Shown in pieces: positions 23,715 through 33,976 of a DNA stretch of 64,000 nucleotides; within the stretch, counting starts at the first letter, position 1, and each line of letters starts with the position of its first letter. A program made the position numbers and the translations under genes. The stretch is taken from the NCBI GenBank assembly GCA_033439295.1, contig JAVTLE010000016.1, positions 1,736,001 through 1,800,000 of the forward strand, in the 5' to 3' direction. This DNA comes from Deuterostichococcus epilithicus. Lineage: Eukaryota; Chlorophyta; Trebouxiophyceae; Prasiolales; Stichococcaceae. Under the pieces are notes generated by a model. The model saw nothing but the letters and a program-made list of their open reading frames with translations, was not told where the DNA came from and made no database searches.

Positions 23715-26700
23715 TCACTCCTGCATGGCGGTGTCGAGGGCGGGCGACACCATGGGGCGGTAGGTAGCGTGCAGCCGCCGTGATATCTCCACGGTGTCGC
23801 CGCGGGGTTCCGTCGGGTACTCCTCGACGCCGCGAGCCCAGGCCAGCGTGAACTGCACCACCTGCAGGCAGGGACCCGTGCATTGCTGCACCACGTCTGT
23901 GGCAGAACTTTGGCACAGTTCTGGCGCAAGACTCCTGCTGTCAACAACACTGCCACGTGACAGGGCCATGTTGTTGCACAGCGGCTGGGCCTGGCTGGCG
24001 CAGAGCGTCCGGTCGAGGTACCAGTTTCACAGCAGCGTTCTCCACTGAAATTGCAGCCGGACCAAACACAGTGGCATCAGGCGGCGGAAGGGGGGCGCCA
24101 AATAGGGTTTGGGGTTCCACCTCGCGGCGCCATGCCTCCGCGTCGTAGGGCCGCCGCAGCTGCAGGTCCTCCTGCAGCCGCTCCAGCCACATGGCCCACC
24201 TGCATCCAGCAGGAAACTCACATACTGTGGTCGTCTGGACGACGGCGCAGCCGCCCCATGACGGCTGCCAGGCCCGAGAGCCGGCCGGCAGCAGACTCTG
24301 CCGTGGCGCTGCCGCGAAGCAGACTCTGCCGCCTTCCGCACCAGGCTTCACAGCAAGGCTGCCTGGTGTGACAGCGCATCACAAGCCGCACCGGCGGTGG
24401 TAGAAGCCAGAGATGAGGCCCGCCCACTCCTTGTTGGCGTAGTCGTTGACCTCGCTGTCGCCGTCTGCGCTGGTGCCCCACATGGTGATCTGCGCTCAGC
24501 CAGAGGAGAAACCTGTTGGCATTCCACCTGGATTGCACAAACCGGCCACGACATGGTGATCTGCGCTTAGCCAGCGGAAAAAGCTTGCGGCATTCCAACT
24601 GCATTGCACGGGATGCATGGAATTGGACAGGACGGCCATGGCAGCCAGCCCCTCATTCCTTTGCCGTGAGCATTCGCTCCACATGGTCATGCCCAGAGGC
24701 TCCGACAAGACAGGAGCCATACTCTTTCGCATGTGCGGTGGAACCAACTGCAATTTACTGCCTACACCGACACCTGAGTGCGCAGGTTCCACTCGTACTG
24801 GGCGCGCTCCTCTGGCGTGTGCGCACACGCGCACGCGCTGGCGATGCGGGGCCCCAGCAGGAAGCTCCTGCGGCGCAAGGGTTTACCTCAGCACCACAGC
24901 CGCTGCTGCGCATCTGTGGCACCGCAGGGCAGGCATCACTCCACGACGTGCCCGCACAGAAGGCTCCTGAACAGAATGCTCCTGAGCAGCTCTGGTGAGC
25001 ACGTGCGTGACTCGAGCGGCGGAGGGCGCATGCGGCTCGGGGGGCAGCCCGCTCACGGCACGGAGGCGAGCAGCAGGTCCATGTCCAGGAGCAGCTGCAG
25101 GAGGCGGCCGCCGTGCGCCGCCACGCCGCCCGCGTCGCCCGCCCTGTACGCCGTCACCGTTGCCAGCCACATCTCGCCCGCCAGCTTCGTCAGCACCTGC
25201 AGCATGGACAGATTTGGAGAGATCTGGAACAGCCGCTTTGTCTGAGGCAACGGGCTCGGGCTGAAGGGCTGCGACGTTTGAAGTGTTCCACTCAAGCTGC
25301 GAGCTTTGACATGCAACCGATTGTACGAGCTGAAGGCTCCGCTGCTCAGGCCAGGCCCTATACAGCTCGAAGCCCTATGCATTCTCCAACCAGGGCTGAA
25401 CATGGTGATTGCACGCAGCGGGTCGTCTGCTTGTTCGTCTTGCACGACACTGTCGACCCATCTACAGCGGCCTGTGCACGACAGGGTGTCAAAGACTTCC
25501 TCTTTCACGGCACAAGAGCCTCGCAAATCAAGGTGCCGCTCACCTGGCGGCCGACATCGGCAAGGTCGTACGCGAAGGCGGACCGGCTGCTCAGCGCTGC
25601 AGCGCCATCAAGCAGCTGCCCCCAGGCACCCGCCACGAGCGCCGGGTCGTACCATAGGTGCGGGCGCAGGCCCCACAGCCCCACCTCGCCCGCCTCCAGG
25701 CCCGGCCTCGACACCGGGATGTCGCACACCTGCCCACCACGTCACAGGTGGCAGCGTGAGGCCGCAGCGTGGGTGTTCACCGGTCGAGCGCCAGGAGTTT
25801 CCAGCCGGGTACCGACTCCAGACGAGGCAGAAGGCGCGGGAAAGGGGGAAGGAGGATGGCCATCCTGCAGGCAAGCTGGCAGCCTCGGCAGCCGCACTGC
25901 GGCAGCATGGCTGAGACGGGCAACCACCTCGAGGTCAATGCAACCAGGAAGGGCAGGCAGACTCCAGGGAGTGGCTCTTCAGGCACCAGCTTCAGAAACC
26001 CGCCGCTGCAGCAAAACGCTCTTGCACAAAGCGACGCACATGGTCCACGGTGCCGTCCAGGCAGCTGTACACTGTGGCAGCCAGCGTCTGCCAGGCGGCC
26101 ACCACGCTCGGCGGCGCGGCTGCGCCGTACCGCCGCTGCGCATACTGCGCCACCCACGCATCCAGCTTTGGCGGGCTGTGCCTGCAGCAGGCGTGAAGCA
26201 GAACGGATAACAAGATGAGGAGCACACTTGGCTTCGGGTTCAATGCCTAGCCTGAGAGCTGGTCCCATGGTGCTCGCGAAGCTGGGTTTTTTCCAGTGGC
26301 ACTGTGTGTGACATTGCGCATGCAATCCTTCATGCACCTCTGGCGGGGCGACGCCTTGAGGTGGGTTGCCAGGTAGCTTTGGGAGACGAAATGGGACATC
26401 AGGCAGCTCAGGTCGTGCACACCTGAACGCGAGCTCTGCCGCCAGGTCGTACACGACCGGGTTCTGCTCAATGCCCTCCATGCACAGGCCGGTGCCGACG
26501 ACGCTGCTGTGCGGGCTGCACATGGTGGCCGTCGCCCAGCCCTCCACCACGTGTGGCAGCGCCGCGTACATTCCTGCATGTTGCAGATCAGCAGCCGTTG
26601 CAGCCAACCTGCAATCTGGCTGACACCCAACATCGGGCCATGCTGACGGGCTCGATGCCGTGTCACTCACATCAGATTTCATTCAGGAAGCAGCACAGAT

Positions 26701-29700
26701 GCACAGGAAGCGGCGAGACACTGGATGCCAGTCGGCGACAGAAAGGCGCGCCTGTGTTGCCGCCGAAGTTGTGCAGCATGCACCAGATGAAGGGGATGCC
26801 ATAGAAGGAGGCGGTGCGCAGCCAGATGGGAAACACCTCTGCATACAGGTCCAGCAGGATGAGCCGTCCCCGCGGCACCCCGCTCAGCAGACCCTGTGTG
26901 ACATCGACACTCTGTTAACCTGTGTCAGTTTGGTGCGCAGCCGGTAGGGTACACCTCAGCACCTAGTCCATTAGTAAGAGCCGTCCTTGTGGCACCCTGC
27001 TCAGCAGGCCCGTTGTAAAACTAAACCGTAATTTATACCGGATTTGACACCGGTAGTATGAACCGCCCATGCAGCACCCGCTCAGTAGGCCCACTCCAAA
27101 ACAACCCTGTCCACCAGCGCACATCGACCTTTATCTAAAGCATGCCTGGCAGGGCCGTCACGGTGACGCCACCACGAACGCTTCGGTGCCACATGATGTG
27201 GGAACGGTGGTAGGGAACGATGAAAGGGAAGGGCTGTGGAACGATGACAGGGAAGCCCTGTGCAAGGTTGAGCGTCCGACCTGGATCTGGGGCGGCTTCC
27301 AGAAGTAACCTTCGTTGAAGAACAGCCATGCCTGCATGATCCATCGCGCCGTCGAATCCCCGGCTTCCATAGCCTGCAGTCGCCGCCGAGACTCAGCATT
27401 GCAAACGCTTGGCATGCATGAGAACAGCGGGTGGGTTCCTCGGAGGGTCCTGCCACTGGCGCCCGAATCCGTCGTGCACATGCCCTGCAGAGGTGACCTC
27501 AGGAGTTCTGCCCCGGCTCACCCCGAAGACGGCAGCAGAGGACGCGCGCAGGAATTCGGGGTCATCGCTGGGCGGCACGTTTTCGTTGAAGGCGTCTGTG
27601 GCGTAGAACCCTATGGGGTCTGAGCCGTACTCCGCCCGCAGCTCCTGCAGCAGCAAGAGACAAGCCTATATCGGCCACCTCTGGTGTGACCTCTGGTCAC
27701 ACAACATCCGTTTGGCTATACAGTCCCCAGCACACAACACACCAGAGTACAGGGCCACCAGCCACCAGCATGATCCAAAACGGCAGCCTTGCCTGCACAA
27801 AGGCTGCGCCAATGTCTGTGAACAGCGGGTCCGCAGGGTCCAGCATGTAGGTGCTGGTCAGGCCCTCCGGGAAGCCGGCCCAAGGCCCCAGCTGCCGGTA
27901 CTGTGCCTGCCAGACGCACAGGCGCTATCTCTTTTGGAAAACGTTCTGCACCATGCATGGAGGTTCATCGAGCAGTACAGTGTGGTAGTGCATTTTGGCA
28001 CCGCGCATGTGCAAAGAGCGCACGAGGGCTTGGCTACATCTGGTCGTGCATGCATGTGACATGAAGTGGGTCGCCTGCGAGCTCAGACTGCACACCTGGG
28101 GGTAGCGGGCGACCAGAGCATTGGGCACCAGGCCGGCAAAGGCTGGGAAGACCGGCGTCATGCCCAGGCTGCGCATGCGCGCAACGATCTTCCGCTGCAG
28201 CTCTGCACAGCAACACAGCGACAGAGGGATGTGATGGGCACACCCGTTGGGTTGGTAGGTTTTCTGGCACACCTGCTGTGTTTCAGGTTTTCGGCACACC
28301 TGCTGGAGTCTGGTGTTGGCTGCTGAGCTCTACTCAAACCTCAGGACATTGCTGCGTGACATGGCAAGGCGCCCAGATTGCTTGCGTCGCACGAGCCGCT
28401 GCAGCTGCTCTTTCCCTGTCTCTTGCCCCTGGCGCTGATGAGCAAGCCGGCCCCAAAGCACCCACCGGCCTGGTCCTCAATCCAGGACAGCGGCAGCGGG
28501 CCGGCATAGCTGTGGATGTTGCCCATGCGCTGCCAGGCCAGGAAGGCGGGCCCGCCAAAGTGTGCCTGCAGCTCCTCGCGGCTTACGCCCCACCGTGGCA
28601 GCACCTTTAGCCACACCGCCTCCTGGCCTGCATGAATGCACGAAAATGGTATGCAGAACCTATAATCTGACCTGCAACCGAAGGCCGAACAACCAGCACC
28701 ATGCTTGAGCCACATGCGGCAGTGGCGCAGCTTGCCGAGCGACCAGCAGCAGCCCAGGTGAGAGCAAGAGAATTCTGGCAGTCTTGGCGGCGCAGTGTCC
28801 GCGCCTTGCAGCACCTGTGAAGGCGAGCGGCAGGTTGATGCCATTGAGCGCCATCCAGTCGATCTCCCGCTCCCATCGTTCCCAGTCCCACCTGGGTCAC
28901 AGCAGCACGAGAGACTGAAGGCAGCAGGTAGAGAACTGCATCAACATAAACGCCCACTTTAGGTGAGTCATGCTGGAACGCACCACCTGGCACATGCGCA
29001 GCTGGCCAGGAGTCCGTGTATACACGAATGCCACGATGACGGTTCAAGTAGCGGCCAGTTCAAGTAGCGGCCACAACCCGGCCAGTTCAAGTAGCGGCCA
29101 CAACCAAGTGCCTGGCTGCTCACCAGGCAAAGCTGTAGCTGCTGGTGACTACGTTCTGGTAGTAGCTCCAGGGCACGGGGCGGGAGCCGGAAACAGGGCC
29201 CGCCTGCTCCGCCGCCGCCAGCGCCACTGGTGACAGGCACTCCTCCTCGATGTGGTTGCCGCCCGTCCACTCCCAACTGACGGAGCTGTTGCAACTGAGA
29301 GGGCCGGAAAAAAACCGGTGTATGCATGGTCAAGTGACATCTCGCATGCTTGCAGACCTGTGAGGCCACGCGCCACACGCAACCGCCGGCTTCAAACCAA
29401 CACCAGCGCATGTTGGTCAGCATGGCGCAGGCGCCGCCGGCCTGCGGCCTCTAGGCGGCTGGTGCGACTGGTGAGCCTCACACCAGATGGCGTGCCAGCT
29501 TCTCTCAGAACATCTGGCCATATAGGCTAGGTGTGCCAGCCTCTCTGAGAACCGTTTGTCTGAGGCTGGCTCACCGGTACTTCAGGAAGTGCAGGATGCC
29601 CGCTGCAACCTCGACGCCCGTCGTGCCGCGCACATGCACGCAATTGCCGTCGGACCACGCCTCGAACGACGCTGCGGACTGATCAGCACCGTGTTCGTGC

Positions 29701-30154
29701 GGCCTGCCGGCACTGGAGGCGTCGCTGCCAGCGTCCTCGTCCACCCGCAGGCGGAAACGCGCGGTGTCAACTGGGGGCAGCAGCCGCCGCAACAGCGCGC
29801 GCACTGCGGCAGTCTGCTCGTCCGCGGCGAGCCGCTCTGCTATGAGCCTGCAGTCGCACCACAAGCTTGGACCCTGCCTGGTTGCATACTGGGGTTATTC
29901 GTGCGCCATGCGGCACAGCACAGCACGCGAGTGAAGCGGGGCGACAAGCTGCCAGCAAGTCCTGAGTTTTGAGGTGTTGGCATGTGCAGCGTGGCTGCTG
30001 CGAGGCACCTGGCGTGCGCTTGCTCGTCCTCCGCATAACTGTCGAGGCTGAAGGTCTTCAGTGAGGGCGCGTCATCTCCAGGCAGAATGAGCGAAGCCGA
30101 GGCGCCACCCGGCGGCAGCTCCGGCGCCAAGTCGGTGTTGGGCTTTGCTTCCAT
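23715..30154 (-). CDS. NAGLU: Alpha-N-acetylglucosaminidase, glycoside hydrolase family 89 (NAGLU)
   Basis: Removes terminal alpha-linked N-acetylglucosamine from glycans; lysosomal in animals and expected in vacuole or secretory compartments in plants and algae. About 17 exons follow the whole family architecture: RLRVDEDAG...[24 protein letters not shown] and [28 protein letters not shown] joined to [85 protein letters not shown]; then the helical C-terminal domain (e.g. [19 protein letters not shown]) ending DTAMQE with stop at 23715-23717. The two catalytic glutamates known from human NAGLU appear conserved: the E of AFNEN (codon 27582-27584) and of LYAEV (26837-26839). The assigned start [11 protein letters not shown] has no signal peptide, and an acceptor-like CTTGACAG lies just upstream, so a 5' exon is probably missing from this model. 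Confidence 0.92.
24481..24609 (-). repeat. Duplicated acceptor and exon start in NAGLU
   Basis: Two copies about 71 bp apart share CATGGTGATCTGCGCT, AGCCAG, GGCATTCCA and ATTGCAC. On the coding strand the copy at 24481-24538 is the real acceptor (GCGCAG, then ATCACCATGTGGGGCACC). The copy at 24552-24609 is intronic and retains GCGCAG plus ATCACCATG. Confidence 0.8.
26850..27096 (-). repeat. Three copies of an acceptor and exon start in NAGLU
   Basis: The real exon (coding strand from about 26894) encodes [15 protein letters not shown]. An upstream intronic copy at 26967-27012 still reads [15 protein letters not shown], and a third at about 27055-27092 keeps GLLSG before decaying. Spacing is about 115 and 80 bases. 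Confidence 0.8.
28259..28314 (-). repeat. Intronic direct repeat in NAGLU
   Basis: TTTTCTGGCACACCTGCTG and TTTTCGGCACACCTGCTGG stand 28 bases apart (28260-28278, 28288-28306) just upstream of the exon encoding [14 protein letters not shown]. Confidence 0.7.
29041..29104 (-). repeat. Intronic minisatellite in NAGLU
   Basis: GTTCAAGTAGCGGCCA occurs three times within about 65 bases, the last two separated by CAACCCGGCCA. It lies close to the donor after [15 protein letters not shown]. Confidence 0.8.
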
Positions 30155-30764
30155 CTTGAACCTGTCAAGAGCGACGGATTCGCCTGTAACAAGTACGATG
30201 GAGGTACTAGCACTTGATTGCTGAGGCAGGCCTTGGCGGCATATGCTAAGACAAATCCAGATCCTGAAGCCCTACCTGTTCAGACGGCATGCATCTCTCA
30301 GCTGGACAATTGCTTATCATACACATGCAGACACGCGCGCGCCTGACGCACAGTCACAAGGCCCGGCAGCATAAGCTTCAACTTGCGATCGTTGCCTGTT
30401 TATTTTCGCATCGCACACTGCTGCACTGCTAGGTTATACATGCGTCTGATTCCAATTCAGATCGAGTTCACATGCAGACGCAATTCAAACTGCAGCCGAG
30501 TTCTGCAAAGTGCACCTGCTCTGAGGTCTCACTCACGTGCACGCAAAGAGCTGGACTGGGCGTGTCGAAGCCAAGCAACAAGAGAAGATGTTTTGGATCA
30601 GCACGCATTGACAATCGCAGTCAGAGTTGCATATTTGAATTCGCAGCACAAGCTGCTTGCACTGTAATGGCGATGACTAATCCGCACTAGAGTCACGCTT
30701 TGCTGGAACGCCAGGTGCAGGTGGCCACTTTACTTGCAAACTCATGCGAAAGTAGGCCGAGTGT
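30155..30764. promoter_or_regulatory. Divergent intergenic region (NAGLU / methyltransferase)
   Basis: 610 bp between two outward-facing start codons. It should contain both promoters and probably a missing 5' exon of NAGLU on the minus strand. It is AT-richer than the flanking exons. I could not identify that exon or a TATA box with confidence. Confidence 0.45.
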
Positions 30765-33575
30765 ATGCTGGTAGATCGTGATCACTCGGCGCGAGTCATT
30801 GAGATGCCGATCGCACGGTCTCAGCAGCGCCAGCCATTCGCAGTGGCCTTCCTTTGTGGCTTTCTGGTAGCCTGCGTGACGCTGTGGTTCGTACGGCCGC
30901 AGTCAGGCACGTCGGACGTCCTTTCAGCGTTATCTGGAACGCAATCGGCTGGCGGCCTGTCACTGTGGCAGGCCGAGGACGCACAGTTTCTGGGGCCGCA
31001 AAAGGGCGACACACCTCCTGGTCGCCTCGATAACTACAAATACAAGACCAACGAATATCAGGCATGCTGTACAAGTGTCACAGTCAGTGTCACAAGTGTC
31101 GTTACAATGTCAGCCACACCCTCCCTGTCGTTTTCGAATTCATTTGTGGCGCCTCAGAGATCTGTGGCCATCAGCGGCACTCCTCAATCTCCACTCCACT
31201 GCCAGATTGACTCGTGTCCATCGATCTCTAAGCTGAGAGGACTTGACCACTAACGCAGGACATCTACGACAAGTCGTGGCTGGCGGGCGGCTACCCAAAA
31301 CAGTCGTGCTGGGGCTGCCGCTTCGGCGTGGACGTGATCACGCGCCTGCCATTCCACAGCGTGCTGGACGCCGGCACCGGAAATGGCGCCCTCGTGCGCC
31401 TCATGCGCGAGCACGGTGAGCAGGGCAGTTGGCCTTGCGAGGGGCCTTGCCGCTGACAGATGCACAAGTCAGTCTCGCACACTTGCATTTGCAGCATCCC
31501 GCTGCATGCAGCCTGTGGCTGACATGCCGCAGCAGTCTCTGATCGAGTCCCTGCGCCGTGCAGGCAAGAGCGCGTGGGGCATTGAGTTGTCAGATGCGGT
31601 CCTCAAGTCTGAGTGCCCAGACCTGCTGAAGAAAAAGGTGAGGGCTTGCTCATGCTGTTTGCAATGCGGCTGTGTAACCGTGTAGGGTTCGTTACGTAGC
31701 CTCCACAGCCGGAGCTTGGCTTTGGAGGGCTGTTTGGTGGCTAGTATGTGTTGCAGGCGCCTGCAGCTGCAAGGATTCAGGGTTCAGGGGCCCCTTGAAG
31801 CGCACCCAAACCTGGCAGAGGCAGCAGGACTGCTGCAGGACTACTGCCATGAACGACCATAGGGTCTCTGTCAGCATGCCAAGTGACTCTGCAGTCTTGT
31901 TTCGCCCGCTCACGCTTTGGAGTTTGTCTCCATTGTTGCGAGGACGGTAGTGTTGTTTCACCGCCGTTTCATCGTTGAATCTGTGTGTTTCACGCTGAAA
32001 CACCTGCTGCAAGACTATTGCCATGAACGACCACCAGTCTCTGCCAGCATGCCAGTAGTCCTGCACTGCTGTTTCACCGCCGTTTCACCATTGGATCTGT
32101 GTGTTTTATCGCTGAAATAGTGGTGACAACTTCCGCTGACAGCCCCCTTGTGACAGGCACGGTGTGCCGCAGATGGTACAGCGCAGGCAGCAGGGGTCCG
32201 ATCTGGTCGATGCCAGTGCATATTTGAGCTTTCTGGGTGGTGGTGGCGGGCGTGTCGACCAGCCTGCCGTATACCAGCAATTTCTGTAACTTGACAACAA
32301 AAAGTCGTTGCTGAAGTTGACCTGTTGCAACTCCCTAGGTGGTGGAGGCAGGCGTGCTGACCAACCTTCCGTACGCCAACAACTCGTTCGACCTGGTGTT
32401 TTCGGCCGACGTGCTGGAGCACATCCACGAGGATGAGGCGGAGTCCGTTGTGGCGGAGCTCGTGCGCGTGTCGCGGCGCCACCTCTTCCTGTCCATCAGC
32501 CTCAAACCGCACACCAAGGTAGGAAGGAAGGGCGGAGGGAAGCAAGGTTTACCTGCGGTGGGCAGTGCGGGGCATCAGTCCCCCGAGCTTTGCAGAGTGA
32601 ACATGGCAAGGCGCCCCCTGTTCCTGTGTGCCGGCTCCAATCTGCACATCCAGGTCCGAAACAGTTTGCAGTCCAACGACCTCCAGCCGTACCCCAAGGC
32701 GCGATGCCCCGCGGCTGCTGGGAGCGGAGGGCCATTGGAGGCTAGGGGCTGATGCAAGTGGGGTCTGCCCCTGGTGCCTGGAGGGGCGGCCGTTCAGCCC
32801 GTGCTCCTCCTCGCTTGGGCCTGGATACAGAGGCTCTTGCGGCGGGCCCTCGCCATTGTCAGGCGTTGCAGTCTGCTGAGCGATTGGACCTGCGCCGCCG
32901 CCGCAACCTGCCCGGGCATCCAGCTTGTCTTCGAATTCGGGAGCACCTCTTGCCGGTCAGCCATCGACAGACCACTTACCACATCCGCTTGGATTCCGAC
33001 TGGGTGTTTGCTTGCTGCGCGCCAGGTGTCGGCTGACAACCCGGAGGAGGCAAACCGACATACTATGCTGCGGTCGCGGCAGTGGTGGGAGGCCAAGTTT
33101 GCCGCGCACGGGGCGCAGGTCAACCACGAGATGCTGTGGGCCATGCAGCACAAGAACCACAGGTGCATACCCTCTTGGTACCAACACACATTCGGCGACG
33201 CTGCGGGCTGACACCGGCATGTGCGGATCTGCAACAGAGGCGGCGGAGGTGAGCCACTCGAGATGGTGCCGCCGCGTGTGTGTCAGCTCCCAGCAGATGG
33301 TGCAGGGATGTGCCGCGCAGGCCGCACAATCAAACAGCCTTCGCGGCCGCCACAACCGTTTCTGTGTTTGGCTGTGTAGGTTCACCAAAAAGGAGAGGCG
33401 GGACTGCCGGAAGGCGGGCTCGAAGACAGACGGCGGCCAGTTCGAGGTATGCATCGTGGATGACACCTGGCTGGTCGGCAAGCAGGAGCAGGCCAATGTG
33501 CGCAAGGACAGGTGCATCACAACGGAAAATGACGAGCTGGAGCCGTGGTTCTTCGCCTTCAGGAAGCAGCGATAG
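30765..33575 (+). CDS. Membrane-anchored SAM-dependent methyltransferase
   Basis: Predicted class-I methyltransferase with an N-terminal anchor, suggesting a Golgi or endomembrane type II protein; the substrate is unknown. Start ATG at 30765-30767. Residues 1-23 are basic and polar, residues 24-43 form one hydrophobic helix (PFAVAFLCGFLVACVTLWFV) and a stem follows. Motif I is SVLDAGTGNGALVRLM (about 31357-31404), then SAWGIELSDAVLKSECPDL, and SFDLVFSADVLEHIHEDEA as motif post-I/II. The C-terminal exons encode RSRQWWEAKFAAHGAQVN and CIVDDTWLVGKQEQANV, with stop at 33573-33575. About 7 exons. Introns hold a 170-bp repeat pair (31830-32117) and decoy copies of an acceptor and a donor. A glycan or lipid methylation role would fit the anchor but is speculation. 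Confidence 0.82.
31830..32117 (+). repeat. Intronic tandem repeat, unit about 115-170 bp
   Basis: Unit A (31830-32001) and unit B (32004-32117) begin with CTGCTGCA(G/A)GACTA(C/T)TGCCATGAACGACCA and end with TTTCACCGCCGTTTCA, ATCTGTGTGTTT and CGCTGAAA. Unit A carries an extra block of about 60 bases in the middle. Both lie in an intron of the methyltransferase gene. The minus strand has matching open frames (WSFMAVVLQQ and WSFMAIVLQQ) that merely reflect the repeat. Confidence 0.8.
32243..32385 (+). repeat. Duplicated acceptor and exon start in the methyltransferase gene
   Basis: The real exon at 32338 onward encodes VVEAGVLTNLPYANNSFD. An intronic copy about 90 bases upstream (32246-32292) retains GGTGGTGG, GGCGGGCGTG, GACCA, CTGCCGTA, ACCAGCAA in the same order, encoding a recognisable VVAGVSTSLPYTSN. 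Confidence 0.75.
32491..32699 (+). repeat. Possible duplicated donor junction in the methyltransferase gene
   Basis: The exon end GTCCATCAGCCTCAAACCGC ACACCAAGG (32491-32519) is echoed at 32671-32699 by GTCCAACGACCTCCAGCCGT ACCCCAAGG. It is the weakest of the junction copies listed. Confidence 0.5.
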
Positions 33576-33976
33576 GGATAGGGAATGGGATGCACTCGGA
33601 TTGCAGCACCTAGGTACCTGGTCTCGTGCAGCCAGCACGTATGATCTTTGGCTCAGGTTGTCGCTGCAAATAATGCTTCGGACAATGCTTCCCCTCTAAG
33701 TACCTACTCTTCGTCGTGATTGCGTTGTCAAGTTTACATGAAGGGGGCTGTACTCCCCGCGTGACACGACAAGTTTGGCTTGGAGCGGTGTACAAAGGTA
33801 GCCTCAATTTGTAGATGCAATACCCAACCCTCCCAGCCAACATCTACCTACCTACATCCAACATATGATACAACCCCCAGCCACCATATTCCAACAATCT
33901 GAACAATCTGGTAGGCCAGCCCCCCGAGGGATGCCGGACCCTGGGTAGCGCCCCTCCACAGGTTCTCAGCGGCGAC
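33576..33976. other. Convergent intergenic region (methyltransferase / FLOE-like)
   Basis: 401 bp between converging stops without coding potential. It contains a minus-strand TGTAA (TTACA at 33734-33738), a candidate polyadenylation word for the FLOE-like gene, and a low-complexity stretch rich in CCTAC/CCAAC near 33840-33870. Confidence 0.5.

Noticed and set aside
25113-26210. Plus-strand 365-codon open frame
   Set aside because: It lies antisense to conserved NAGLU exons and spans their introns; the Arg/Pro/Ala-rich product matches nothing. Long antisense frames are expected in GC-rich coding DNA.
29041-29104. CRISPR-like short repeats
   Set aside because: Three short units without unique spacers of constant length, inside a eukaryotic intron; a minisatellite explains them.
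31692-32066. Minus-strand frame with repeated WSFMAxVLQQ, first taken for a transposase fragment
   Set aside because: The repetition is fully explained by the intronic nucleotide repeat, and no transposase motif is present.
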